Source: Gp6-AA40 sp963723495 (lineage in GTDB: Bacteria > Acidobacteriota > Vicinamibacteria > Vicinamibacterales > UBA2999). Taken from it: a DNA stretch of 64,000 nt. The stretch's first letter is position 1; the number at the start of each line of letters is the position of its first letter. This document shows, one piece after another, positions 25,815 through 34,735 of the stretch. The notes under the pieces are model-generated. The model made no database searches, was not told the DNA's origin, and saw only the letters and a program-made list of their open reading frames with translations. Made by a program: the position numbers and the translations under genes. The stretch spans positions 117,859-181,858 of the forward strand of contig CAVRQR010000001.1 of NCBI GenBank assembly GCA_963723495.1, written 5' to 3'.

Positions 25815-27563
25815 CTACTGCTTCACCTGATTCCAGGGATGGAACGCGCTCTCTTTCCCCTTGAGCGCCGGCGCAAGGCTCGGGAAGTGCCGCTTCAGGA
25901 TGTCGATCATCGAGTTCTCTTCGACCCAGTCGATCCCTTCCTTGGTGTACACCTCCGGGCGATAGTCCTTGGAGAGGAAGCGATCGCTCTTGAGGCGACG
26001 CGAGGCCATCAGCAGAAAGATCCGGAAGGCCGTGTCGCTGAATCCCATCCCTTCGGGCAGCGGCTCGGCCATCAGGCCGACCATCAGATCGACCTTTTCG
26101 ATGTCGTTGTTGTACACGCTCTTGATTTCCTGCGCCCACTGCGGGTTGTCGGTCATCTCCTCGAAGGTTTCATACGCCGGCTTGTGGACCATGCGGCGGA
26201 ACGCGTTGTAGCGAGGCACGCCTCGCTCGCGATCGCGCAGGATGTCGACGGTCGCGAGGTCGAAGCGCTCTCCGGAGTCCTTGACGAACATCTGCAGGTG
26301 TCGCGGGTAGTTGTGCAGGCGAATGGCGCCAGGATTCGCGATGCCGAGCGAGTAGAGCAGGTCCGTCAGCTCGAAGCGCTTCAATATCTGACGCCCGCGC
26401 GGCCCTGACATGTCTGGCAGCTCGTAGTGTCCGAGCTCGGCGCCGGTTGTCGCGGAGCGCAGCACGTAGTCATCCGGCATCAGCGGGTGCATGCGGTAGA
26501 CAGAGGCAAACTCCTCGGTCAATGCATACGGGGCGGTGTGGTGCTCGGTCGGTGAACCAGGAATCCCGGCCAGCAGATCGTTGGACTGCAGGTTGCCGAA
26601 CACCTTCTGCGTGTCGCCCAGCAGCCCGCGCCAATTGACGCGGAGTCCGGCAGTCGTCACCGGATTCGGCAGAATCGCGCAGGACCAGTCGACGGTGTGG
26701 ATTTTGGCAAGGAGCGCCGACACGACCAGGCGTGCCTGCTGAAACAGCTTCTCGTCGCTCCAGCTCGGGTTCTTCTGCTTCAACCGATCGCACACGGCGT
26801 TGTGCTCGTGCGCGAAGAGCAGGTGGAGGAGGCTCAGCCCCACCCAGCCGTTGTCGGTGAAACCCGTATGCTCGAGACCCGTGATCGGATCGACCGGCAG
26901 CCGGCCGTCGTCGGATACCTTGACCTTGCCGTCTTTCCCGGTCCGGATGTTCGCCTGCGTTGCTGCCGTTGCCCCGTATACCTGCGATCCGTCCCACCAA
27001 TGCGAGTTCTCGTTGATGTAGGCAGGTGGGCGTGTCGATCCCGCGACCTTCGCCGGATCGGCGGGTGTGATCGGCACGCGCATCGGCTGTTCGTGCCAGT
27101 TGTCGCCAGCCGGCAATGGGACCAGGTGGGCGTTGTCCCACGAGCCCTTCCTGTGAACGAACCAGTCATGCACCATGAATTGAATCCATGCGGCCGCGAG
27201 CACGTTGAGAATTGGGACCGGCTGGAACGTCTTCCGCGTGAAGAGCTCCAGGCTTACCAGCCGCGGGCTCGGGTTCATGAGATTGGCAGTGTCGGGGAAG
27301 GTGTCGGGGATCGGCGTGTTGCGCCCGAACCGCGTTCCTGCCTTGCCCATGAACGGGCAAGAAAGGTCGTTCCACGATCCATCGACGGTGCGGGCGGTCA
27401 GCGCCTCAGCCGGCGGCGGGCTATCCGCTTTCGCATGCGGCGGCTCCTCGGTGTCGTGCAGGTTCTTCTCTCGGAGCTCGGTGCGATTCTCGACAAGCTT
27501 CGGTCCGGCAGCCAAAGGGGGAAGATCGAACCACTCGCGATCGCGAACCTTGTCGAAGGGCAT
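25815..27563 (-). CDS. Cyclooxygenase/alpha-dioxygenase-fold haem enzyme
   Basis: 582 residues of the animal haem peroxidase superfamily. WIQFMVHDWFVH (His132) fits the distal haem His. EEFASVYRMHPLMPDDY gives Tyr356 and His359; the same Tyr-x-x-His spacing is the catalytic Tyr and proximal His of cyclooxygenase and plant alpha-dioxygenase. LLFAHEHNAVCDRL and LLAKIHTVDWSCAILP also match. No signal peptide is present. Related bacterial enzymes oxygenate fatty acids. A peroxinectin-like peroxidase is the alternative, but the Tyr radical position favours a fatty-acid oxygenase. The gene is intact and stands alone between convergent and divergent neighbours. Confidence 0.8.
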   Translation of the reverse strand: MPFDKVRDREWFDLPPLAAGPKLVENRTELREKNLHDTEEPPHAKADSPPPAEALTARTVDGSWNDLSCPFMGKAGTRFGRNTPIPDTFPDTANLMNPSPRLVSLELFTRKTFQPVPILNVLAAAWIQFMVHDWFVHRKGSWDNAHLVPLPAGDNWHEQPMRVPITPADPAKVAGSTRPPAYINENSHWWDGSQVYGATAATQANIRTGKDGKVKVSDDGRLPVDPITGLEHTGFTDNGWVGLSLLHLLFAHEHNAVCDRLKQKNPSWSDEKLFQQARLVVSALLAKIHTVDWSCAILPNPVTTAGLRVNWRGLLGDTQKVFGNLQSNDLLAGIPGSPTEHHTAPYALTEEFASVYRMHPLMPDDYVLRSATTGAELGHYELPDMSGPRGRQILKRFELTDLLYSLGIANPGAIRLHNYPRHLQMFVKDSGERFDLATVDILRDRERGVPRYNAFRRMVHKPAYETFEEMTDNPQWAQEIKSVYNNDIEKVDLMVGLMAEPLPEGMGFSDTAFRIFLLMASRRLKSDRFLSKDYRPEVYTKEGIDWVEENSMIDILKRHFPSLAPALKGKESAFHPWNQVKQ

Positions 27564-27721
27564 GACTCACACTCCTGCTGTTGAAAAGCCGCCTGACATC
27601 AAGGGTATTAACGCACCCGGCAGCACCGGGCGAACGGCGGGCGCGGCGACAGCTATACGCGCGTGCAGACATGCTGTCAACCACAGCCATTCGCGTTACT
27701 CCGTGTAAAATCGCTGTCTAC

Positions 27722-28630
27722 ATGAATCCGTTCGGAAAGAGACAGAAGGTGGCGCCGGCCGGCGAGCAGGCGGACGCCATGGTCGCCATCCGCGATCTCT
27801 CGGAACGCCTCGAACGCATCGAGCGCGCTCTCCGGGATCTCAAGCAGAACGTCGACCTGGTTCCGGCCCTCGTTCGAAAGATGTATCTGGCCGATGTCAA
27901 GCTGGATCCACCCTACGACCTGCAGGCGGAGCGTTTCAGTTTTTCCTCCCAGAACGACGAAGACGGCCTCGTGCTGGCGCTCTTCAAACGCATCGGCATG
28001 ACGAACTGCCGCTTCGTCGAGCTCGGGTGCGGCATGAACGGAGGCAACTCCGGGTTCCTGGCGAGCGAGCTGGGATGGCACGGGCTCATGGTGGATGCGC
28101 GCGACGATGCCATCCGGAAGATTGTCATCCGCTTTACCGGCCACAACGTCACGGCCAGGAACCTGGCGCTGACGCGTGAGAACGTGAATGGGTTGATCGA
28201 GGAGTGCGGCTTCACTGGCGAGATCGATCTGTTGAGCATCGATATCGACGGGATGGATTACTGGATCTGGCAGGCGATCACCGCCTGCAATCCCCGCATG
28301 GTTGCCATCGAGTACAACTGGTTGTTCGGCGCCGAGATGGCGGTTACCGTCCCGTACACGGCGACGTTCGACCTCAGCGCCATCGGCCAGCGCAGCTACC
28401 ATGGCGCCTCACTCGCCGCGCTCGTGCATCTCGGTCGCACCAAGGGGTACCGACTGGTGGCGACCGAGCGCGTCAATGCGTTCTTCCTCCGCCAGGATGT
28501 CGCACCAGAGATCCCTGAAATCGACGCGAAGCGCGGGTACCGGGCGCCGCTCAACTACGCCAACGCACGGCACGTGTTTGCCGACCTCGAACGTTCCGGC
28601 CTCGCACTGACGACCGTCGGGCGCGAGTAA
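27722..28630 (+). CDS. Methyltransferase-like protein with coiled-coil N-terminus
   Basis: 302 residues from ATG 27722 (MNPFGKRQKV). Residues about 20-55 form a coiled coil (IRDLSERLERIERALRDLKQ). A Rossmann-type SAM-binding segment FVELGCGMNGGNSGFLASEL follows, then LMVDAR and DLLSIDIDGMDYWIWQAI. The pattern is that of FkbM-like or glycan-cluster methyltransferases, though the acceptor-binding half is unfamiliar. No neighbours suggest a pathway. The gene ends before a repeat-like terminator shared with the convergent TPR lipoprotein gene. Confidence 0.6.
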   Translation: MNPFGKRQKVAPAGEQADAMVAIRDLSERLERIERALRDLKQNVDLVPALVRKMYLADVKLDPPYDLQAERFSFSSQNDEDGLVLALFKRIGMTNCRFVELGCGMNGGNSGFLASELGWHGLMVDARDDAIRKIVIRFTGHNVTARNLALTRENVNGLIEECGFTGEIDLLSIDIDGMDYWIWQAITACNPRMVAIEYNWLFGAEMAVTVPYTATFDLSAIGQRSYHGASLAALVHLGRTKGYRLVATERVNAFFLRQDVAPEIPEIDAKRGYRAPLNYANARHVFADLERSGLALTTVGRE

Positions 28631-28649
28631 CCGGGCATCGCCTCACAGG

Positions 28650-28701
28650 GTCGGGGCCAGACCCCTTGAGCCTCTTCTGGTTAAAAGGGTCTGACCCCGA
28701 C
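28650..28701. terminator. Palindromic repeat acting as bidirectional terminator
   Basis: GTCGGGGCCAGACCCCTT (28650-28667) pairs with AAAAGGGTCTGACCCCGAC (28683-28701) with few mismatches, and short outer arms GGCATCG/CGATGCC extend the stem. The A/T flanks give a T tract on both strands. The core GGGTCTGACCCC resembles dispersed REP-like palindromes found in many bacteria. It sits between convergent genes. Confidence 0.7.
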
Positions 28702-28706
28702 GATGC

Positions 28707-29633
28707 CTACCTGCTGCCTGCTGCGTCATCGCCCTCCTTTTCAAAGTCGAATGGTTTCTCGAACTCCTTCTTGACGCCCTCGACACGGGTCAGGTTCTGC
28801 TTCGCCTTGTCGTAGGCGGGATCCGCCGTCAGCGCACCCGCGTAGGCCGTGGCGGCGGCTCCGAAGCGTCCCGTGTGCTCGAGGGCCATGCCCAGGTTGT
28901 TGTGGAACGCGGGCACGTCCTTCTTCAGTTCGACGGCCTTTGCGAGAAGCGGCAACGCCTCCTCGGCGCGCTTGGTCTCCAGGAACAGAAGCCCGAGGTT
29001 GTTCATCGACCAGGCGTCTTTCTCATCCAGCTCGATGGCGCGGCGATATGCCGTCACCGCGTCTTCGGTCTTGCCCTGAGCGTGATACGCACGGCCCATC
29101 AGTCTATAGACGTCATTCGAGTTGGGTTCGACATCCCCGGCGTGCATCAGCTTGTCGAGCGCATCGTCGTATCTCTTCTGGTCGATGAGGACTCGACTGA
29201 GGTTCGTGAGGCTCTTGAGATGATCGGGATCGATCATCAGTGCCGCCTCGAAGCCCTTCTCGGCCTTGGCGAGGTCACCGCTCTTCGACGCCGACAGACC
29301 GAACATGAAGTGTCCCCACGCGTTGTCCGGTTTCTGTGTGGTGTAGTGCTCGAAGATCTTCGTGGCCTCGCTGTACTTCTTGGCGTGGTACGCAGTCTCG
29401 CCATCGGCAAAGGTCACCGGCCCGGTGATCTCTGGCGTCGGCGTCGCGGTGAATCCTTCTTCGTCGGTTGGTGCGGAAGGTGGCAGCTCGCCTGGCGTCG
29501 TGACGGTCTTAGCCTGCGCCGCGTCTTTCGACTCACCTGCTTTCGTCTGCGGATTGTCGCCACGCTTTGAACAGCCCACGGCCGCAATTGCCGCCAGCAG
29601 GAGCATCGCGGTCGCATATCGTGTCGGTCTCAT
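28707..29633 (-). CDS. TPR lipoprotein
   Basis: 308 residues. Lipobox AAVGC after the N-terminal helix, then a charged linker and five to six TPR units, for example WGHFMFGLSASKSGDLAKAEKGFEAAL-type, YRLMGRAYHAQGKTEDAVTAY and MNNLGLLFLETKRAEEALPLL. Such proteins are periplasmic scaffolds or assembly factors attached to a membrane. No partner is visible nearby. The gene is intact. Confidence 0.85.
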   Translation of the reverse strand: MRPTRYATAMLLLAAIAAVGCSKRGDNPQTKAGESKDAAQAKTVTTPGELPPSAPTDEEGFTATPTPEITGPVTFADGETAYHAKKYSEATKIFEHYTTQKPDNAWGHFMFGLSASKSGDLAKAEKGFEAALMIDPDHLKSLTNLSRVLIDQKRYDDALDKLMHAGDVEPNSNDVYRLMGRAYHAQGKTEDAVTAYRRAIELDEKDAWSMNNLGLLFLETKRAEEALPLLAKAVELKKDVPAFHNNLGMALEHTGRFGAAATAYAGALTADPAYDKAKQNLTRVEGVKKEFEKPFDFEKEGDDAAGSR

Positions 29634-29741
29634 GGTCCTCTCCCCCTTGTGGTCGTCCGCGTCAGCAGCGGTCGACGTTCACACGCATTCAGGGCAAGCG
29701 GGCGGCCAGAACAGGAACGATGAGAAGAGATGTTCTTAACT

Positions 29742-29971
29742 GACGACGCCGGAGCGGGTTGCCGGCGTCGTCGGGACAAGGAGTGATGCCAGGTGCTTCC
29801 CGCTCGTGTCCATGCGGACACGAGGCCACGCACTGCGGGGTGTCCGGGGCCACACGGCATCTTGCCGGGCGGCGGGCTGACCAGCCTCCGTCAAGTCGCG
29901 TCGCCATGCGACGCGACAAGCCAGTGCTGCTTTGTGCGGCCCGCTGGCGGGCCGCACCCGGCGGTCCGCCG
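29742..29971. repeat. Cluster of five stacked inverted repeats
   Basis: Five perfect hairpins fall in 230 bases without a gene: GACGACGCCGG stem (29742-29772), GTGTCC/GGACAC (29807-29822), GTCGCGTCGC/GCGACGCGAC (29895-29917), GTGCGGCCCGC/GCGGGCCGCAC (29934-29957) and CGGCGG/CCGCCG (29959-29971). They lie between the stop of the response-regulator gene and the start of the TPR lipoprotein gene on the minus strand. They could be terminators, a REP-like array, or a structured RNA. I recognise no known RNA family. Confidence 0.55.
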
Positions 29972-29996
29972 TGCTTCAGCGAACGGGGAAGACCCG

Positions 29997-31379
29997 TTAT
30001 GCGTCTCGTTGCGCGCCCCTGCTCAGCCCGTGGCGACGCATGATCTTCAACAGGCTTGAGTGGTCGGCGAGGCCGAGCGCTTCAGCTGTCCGGGTGACGT
30101 GCCAGTCGTGCCGATCGAGCGCGGCAACGATAATCTGCCGCTCGGCCTGCGCCTTCAGCGCTTTGAGCGTTCCGGGAGGAGCCGCTGGATCGGCGGTCTC
30201 GTCGCGCTCCTCGCCGCGAATCTCCGGTGGCGCGTCGGCAGCACCGATGACTGCGGCGTCGGAGGCAATCATCATGCGCTCGAGGCAGTTGCGCAGTTCG
30301 CGGACGTTGTTCTTGCGCCAGTCATGGACGGCCAGCAGCGCAACGGCGTCGGGAGCAATTGGCTTCTGCCGCACTCGGAGGTGCGAGGCAATTGAACGAA
30401 GCAGGTGTTCGACGAGTTGAGGCACGTCGGACAGTCGATCGCGCAACGGCGGCACCCGCAACGTGTGGACGTTGAGTCGATAGAAGAGATCCTGGCGAAA
30501 GCGGCCGGCTTCGATCTCGTGCTCGAGATCACGATTGGTGGCCGCCACCACGCGTGCGGCGATTGAGATCGGCCGCTCGCCGCCGAGTCGCGTCACGGTT
30601 CGTTGTTCGAGCACACGAAGCAGCTTGGCTTGAGCCGGCAGCGGCAGCTCTCCTACTTCATCAAGGAACAACGTGCCACTGCCTGCGGTCTCGAAGGCCC
30701 CTCGACGCAGGCGATCGGCACTGGTAAAGGCGCCGCGCTCGTGACCGAACAACTCGCTCTCGACGAGCTGCTCTGGCAACGCCGCGCTGTTCACCGCGAC
30801 CAGAGGTGCTTTCTCGCCTGGCCCCAGTCGATGCAGCTCGCGCGCCACGAGCTCCTTGCCCGTGCCGCTTTCGCCGACAACGAGCACGCTGCTCGGAATC
30901 GGCGCGACGCGAGCGATTGCGTCGCGGAGCGCACGCATCGGCGCGCTGTCGCCGATGAGCGACGTCTCCCCGTCGACGCGCGACTGCAGTGACTTGAGCT
31001 CCCTGACGAGACGGCCGCGTGAAACCGCGTTCTCGATTTCCTGGACGACGCGCTCGATCGGCTCCGCCTTGTCGACGAACCCATACGCGCCCAGCTTGAC
31101 CGCCTGGATGCAGCGATCGTAGGAACCGGCGCCGGTGTAGACGATCACCGGTGTCTCGATAGCGCGCTGCTGCAGCCGGCGCAGGACCTCGAAGCCATCA
31201 GTGACCGGCATCTCCAGATCCAGCACGATGCAATCGACCGGCTCTCGCGAGATCAGCTCGAGCGCCTCATTGCCGCCAGAGGCGACAATCGTGCTGTAGC
31301 CCCCGACCCGCTTCAGATCGTAGGCGTACTGTTCGGCCATCGCCGGAACGTCATCGACCACCAGGACGTGTGTCGTCAT
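29997..31379 (-). CDS. NtrC-type response regulator with altered GAFTGA loop
   Basis: 460 residues: receiver domain with Asp in CIVLDLEMPVTDG and Lys in GFVDKAEP, AAA+ domain with Walker A VGESGTGKELVAREL and Walker B GTLFLDEVGELPL, then a Fis-type HTH (HVTRTAEALGLADHSSLLKIMRRHG). The sigma-54 contact loop reads ERGAFTSADR rather than GAFTGA, and NVREL is preceded by HDWRKN instead of WPG. Either change would weaken sigma-54 activation. It overlaps the kinase gene (ATGA), so they form a pair. It may regulate through sigma-70 or have a changed loop function. Confidence 0.88.
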   Translation of the reverse strand: MTTHVLVVDDVPAMAEQYAYDLKRVGGYSTIVASGGNEALELISREPVDCIVLDLEMPVTDGFEVLRRLQQRAIETPVIVYTGAGSYDRCIQAVKLGAYGFVDKAEPIERVVQEIENAVSRGRLVRELKSLQSRVDGETSLIGDSAPMRALRDAIARVAPIPSSVLVVGESGTGKELVARELHRLGPGEKAPLVAVNSAALPEQLVESELFGHERGAFTSADRLRRGAFETAGSGTLFLDEVGELPLPAQAKLLRVLEQRTVTRLGGERPISIAARVVAATNRDLEHEIEAGRFRQDLFYRLNVHTLRVPPLRDRLSDVPQLVEHLLRSIASHLRVRQKPIAPDAVALLAVHDWRKNNVRELRNCLERMMIASDAAVIGAADAPPEIRGEERDETADPAAPPGTLKALKAQAERQIIVAALDRHDWHVTRTAEALGLADHSSLLKIMRRHGLSRGAQRDA

Positions 31380-33106
31380 GTGCGCTTGAAGTCGTCGGCC
31401 GGGATGTCGATGGTAATGCGCGTTCCCCGGCCCGGCTCACTCTCGACCCCGACCGTGCCGTGCAGGTCCATCACCAGGCGCCGCACGATGGAGAGCCCCA
31501 GACCGGTGCCGCCCTCCTTCGTGGTGTAGAAGTCATTGAAGATCCGCTCCGTCTCACCGCTCGACATGCCACGACCGGTGTCGGCAACAGTCACGCGAAT
31601 AGCCTGTGGCCCACCCTCTCGCTCGACGACTGTCGTCGAGACCGTGACTCGCCCCGGCCTGGACTCGAGACTGTCAACCGCATTGGACGTGAGATTGTCG
31701 AGAATACGCCGGAAGGCAATCGGGTCGCCCACGACGCGCGGAAGCCTGCCGGCCAGGTTGGTCTCGAATCGGACGTCCTGGTGCCCACGCGCGGCGTTCA
31801 CGACATCCGTGATCAGCGCGTTCAGGTCAATGTCTCGCCGGTCGATCCGCGGCGACAGACGCTGGTAACTCGTCGCCAGCGTCTCGAGATACGCGATGCT
31901 GGAGTCGATGGTCTGCCGCCGTTCGGCAAACACCGATGACAGGGTGGCCGGCTCCTCGCGCTCGACCTGTGCGAGGTGTCGCATCACGTTGCGGAGGGGG
32001 ATCAGTCCGTTCTTGATGTCGTGATTGATCTGACGAGCAAGATCACCCACGGTCGCGCGCCGTTCGGCCTCGCGCACGCGCGCGGTGCTGGTGCGCAGTC
32101 GCGCGGCAAGGTCGCCGAGGAGCCGCGATAGGCGTCCGACTTCGTCGGTTCCGGCATCGAAGTCGACATCGAGCCGATCGAGATCGAGCACAGCGGTCTT
32201 TTCTGCAAGCGTCGCCAGCGGCCGGCTGATCCTCGACGAGACCCACACCGCGAGCAGCAACGCGGTGAGGCCGGCTGCGGTTGCCGTCAACACGAACCAT
32301 GAATCTGCGCTCCGTAGCAGAGCCCTCAGCGGCGTCAGGGGCTGAGTCACCTGAAGCCGTGCCTGCTCCACCTTCACCGCGCCGTCGTTTCCGCTCCGGA
32401 TGAGTGGAATCTGGAACTCACCAACAGCGGCAGGGTACGTCGTGTCCGGCTTTCCAGGCCCAAGCACCGTCGAGGGCAGCCTTACCGTTGCCGGATCGCC
32501 AGTCGACGAAACCAGTGTGACGACGATGGCTCGATCGCGGGCCAGACGCGCGAGGAAGTCGTTGTCGACCTTGCGGCCACCGACGATCGTGAAGGTGCGG
32601 CCGCCGAGAACGAACGGCTCGACGCGCGCCAGCGTCAGAAACTCGTCCTCCGCCGCACGCGTTGTCACCAGCGCAACGCCGCGTGCGTTGGCAAGCGCGG
32701 ATGCCAGCCCGGCGTCGACGCGTCCGTGCTCGTTGCGAAAGTGACCCGAGCTGATGATGGTTCCGTCGCTATCCTGAATCTGGAGCATCGAGAGCCCGGT
32801 CAGGCGCATGGCCGTGCCGGCGTAGTCGAGCAGATAGTCGCGTTCCGTCTCAACGCCAGCGACCGCCGCCAGACGGAAGCGGTTGTCGTTCAGCAGCGCG
32901 TCCTTCAGCGACGAGAGCCGTTCGGCGACCCCGGTGCTCTCGCGTTCGAGGTCCTCTCGAATGACCTCGACGACGGTATCGACGCGAAGCTGGTATTCGC
33001 CAGACAAGCGGCGTGTCATTTCCTGTCGAAGTCCAAACGCCAGCACCGCGATCGGGATCAGTACGACAACGGCAAAGGCGAGAAGGAGGCGGGTGCGCAG
33101 GCTCAT
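31376..33106 (-). CDS. Membrane sensor histidine kinase
   Basis: 576 residues. TM helix at residues 6-25 (LLLAFAVVVLIPIAVLAFGL), a long periplasmic sensor of about 250 residues, second TM about 275-298, HAMP, then HisKA-like H-box INHDIKNGLIPLRNVM, N-box LDNLTSNAVDSLE, G1 VADTGRGMS and G2 GGTGLGLSIVRRLV. It should autophosphorylate on His and pass phosphate to the coupled response regulator downstream. The gene begins 3 bases after the upstream lipoprotein stop, so the three are one operon. Confidence 0.88.
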   Translation of the reverse strand: MSLRTRLLLAFAVVVLIPIAVLAFGLRQEMTRRLSGEYQLRVDTVVEVIREDLERESTGVAERLSSLKDALLNDNRFRLAAVAGVETERDYLLDYAGTAMRLTGLSMLQIQDSDGTIISSGHFRNEHGRVDAGLASALANARGVALVTTRAAEDEFLTLARVEPFVLGGRTFTIVGGRKVDNDFLARLARDRAIVVTLVSSTGDPATVRLPSTVLGPGKPDTTYPAAVGEFQIPLIRSGNDGAVKVEQARLQVTQPLTPLRALLRSADSWFVLTATAAGLTALLLAVWVSSRISRPLATLAEKTAVLDLDRLDVDFDAGTDEVGRLSRLLGDLAARLRTSTARVREAERRATVGDLARQINHDIKNGLIPLRNVMRHLAQVEREEPATLSSVFAERRQTIDSSIAYLETLATSYQRLSPRIDRRDIDLNALITDVVNAARGHQDVRFETNLAGRLPRVVGDPIAFRRILDNLTSNAVDSLESRPGRVTVSTTVVEREGGPQAIRVTVADTGRGMSSGETERIFNDFYTTKEGGTGLGLSIVRRLVMDLHGTVGVESEPGRGTRITIDIPADDFKRT

Positions 33107-33109
33107 GCC

Positions 33110-34606
33110 TTATCTCGGATCTTCCGCTCCTGCAAGGAGCAGGCCTCCATCAAACTCCTTCGTCACATGGGATCGCCCGCGTCGCACAATTGCCTGCAGC
33201 CTGGTATCGACCAGAGGAACGATGGTCTGTGGGTCGAGCCATCGAGCGCCTTCCATCACCACCTGCACATCGCGGCACGGGTCGAGCGGATGACGATCGA
33301 GCGCCATGACGTAGGCGGCATCGGTTCCACGGCGCCGCGCAAGCGCCAGCGGCTCACCGGTCAATCCGGTCGCGCGCTGGTAGGTACGCTGGGGCCGATC
33401 CGGTATGAGCGCGTCAAGAATGGCCACCGTGCCTGGGCCGGAGGCACTGACAAGGCCCACGAGTCGTTCCGCCAGATCGCGTGCCGCGCCATCGCCGGCG
33501 TCGTAGACGACTCGTCCACTTGGGCGCACTGACTGAGTCGGAGACTGAGGAACCAGAACACAGTCCGACAGGTCCTGCCACCAGAAAGGTCCTGCGGCAC
33601 CCATCGCCTCCCCTCGAACGGCATCGTCGGCCAGCGCTCGTCGTGCATCCTCGGAAAGCGGACGCGCCTCGCGTGCGCGGCCCGGTGTGAGGAGCACGTG
33701 AGCCCGCTGCCACGCCAGGGGCACTGATTGAAACTGCGGCAGCGTAGCCGCGTAGTCGAGCGTGGCGGGATCTCGTGTCAGCAGCAGGTCGACCCCCTGG
33801 TCGAGGAGGTCTCGTGGATCGCCGGGAGCAACGAGAAACCGGAGTGACGATCCGGTGTCTGGATTGGTGACAACCACAGCGTCGCGTTCAGACGTGACGC
33901 GAACGGGCCGCGTCCCGGCTGACCAGGGTGAATCCGCCTGGCGTTTGGCGATCGCCAGATCCGGATGAGCAAGCGCAAGCGGCGCGTCCTCGCGTTTGCG
34001 TCGTAACGCGATCGCAAGGTCCCTCTCGCCGATAGCGACGACCGACTCGATGAGCCGACTGACCTGCAGCCGCAGTTCGTCTCCGCTGCCGTCACGGGTC
34101 CACCCGGCCTTCACGTCGAAGGCCCTCACCGGTGTGCCGTCGGCGAAACGCGCGTCGTCTCGAATTGTGAGCAACCAGGTGCGTCCATCCGTGTCGAGCC
34201 GCCACGACGCCGCCAACCCAGGCGCGACTCGTCCCTCGCAATCGACACGAACCAACGTCTCGTATATCTGTCGGAACAGCAATCGCTCACTCTCGTTCGA
34301 CGGGTGCGGCGCGTTCGCTGCATCCACTCGTTCAGAGAGCCCGACCGTCGCAATCGACTCGCCAGGTTCCTGAATCAACGCGCAATCGGACCCGGGTCCG
34401 GGACGCGGCGGTTCGGCCGGCGCCGGATCCGGAGCAGGAGGGATCGGCTCGGGAGCAGGCGCAGGTGCGGGGGGAGGTTCAGCCGGTTGGGGAACCGGCT
34501 GAGGCAGTGGCGCTGGCGGCGTGGTGCGCGGACCACACGACCACGTCACCACCGCCGCGCAGACGATGAACGCGCTGCCGGCGAAGCTCCGATTCATCAC
34601 CTTCAC
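33110..34606 (-). CDS. Proline-rich solute-binding lipoprotein, family 5-like
   Basis: 498 residues. Signal ending VVTWSCGP with lipobox Cys, then a 50-residue Pro/Ala/Glu linker, and a degenerate family 5 binding protein (LLFRQIYETLVRVDCEGRVAPGLAASW, TWLLTIRDDARFADGTPVRAFDVKAGW). It may bind a ligand in the periplasm and present it to the kinase encoded 3 bases downstream. The start could also be the Met at residue 4. No transport permease is adjacent, which favours a sensing role. That is inference from context. Confidence 0.7.
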   Translation of the reverse strand: MKVMNRSFAGSAFIVCAAVVTWSCGPRTTPPAPLPQPVPQPAEPPPAPAPAPEPIPPAPDPAPAEPPRPGPGSDCALIQEPGESIATVGLSERVDAANAPHPSNESERLLFRQIYETLVRVDCEGRVAPGLAASWRLDTDGRTWLLTIRDDARFADGTPVRAFDVKAGWTRDGSGDELRLQVSRLIESVVAIGERDLAIALRRKREDAPLALAHPDLAIAKRQADSPWSAGTRPVRVTSERDAVVVTNPDTGSSLRFLVAPGDPRDLLDQGVDLLLTRDPATLDYAATLPQFQSVPLAWQRAHVLLTPGRAREARPLSEDARRALADDAVRGEAMGAAGPFWWQDLSDCVLVPQSPTQSVRPSGRVVYDAGDGAARDLAERLVGLVSASGPGTVAILDALIPDRPQRTYQRATGLTGEPLALARRRGTDAAYVMALDRHPLDPCRDVQVVMEGARWLDPQTIVPLVDTRLQAIVRRGRSHVTKEFDGGLLLAGAEDPR

Positions 34607-34735
34607 GAGTTCTGCTCACCCATGATAGTCGCCGCGGGAGGACTCCCCGTTATGACGAACTATCGGCGTGAATGGATGACGACGGCAGTCGGACTGTCAG
34701 CATTCGCCGTCAACCTGGCGGCATGGTCGGGAGCG
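34607..34735. other. Intergenic region, nothing recognised
   Basis: About 130 bases between the MetE-like gene stop and the lipoprotein start on the minus strand. It should hold the promoter of the three-gene signalling operon. No clear -35/-10, sigma-54 element or hairpin was seen. A plus-strand Met with a leader-like stretch here runs into the antisense of the next gene and is not supported. Confidence 0.5.
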
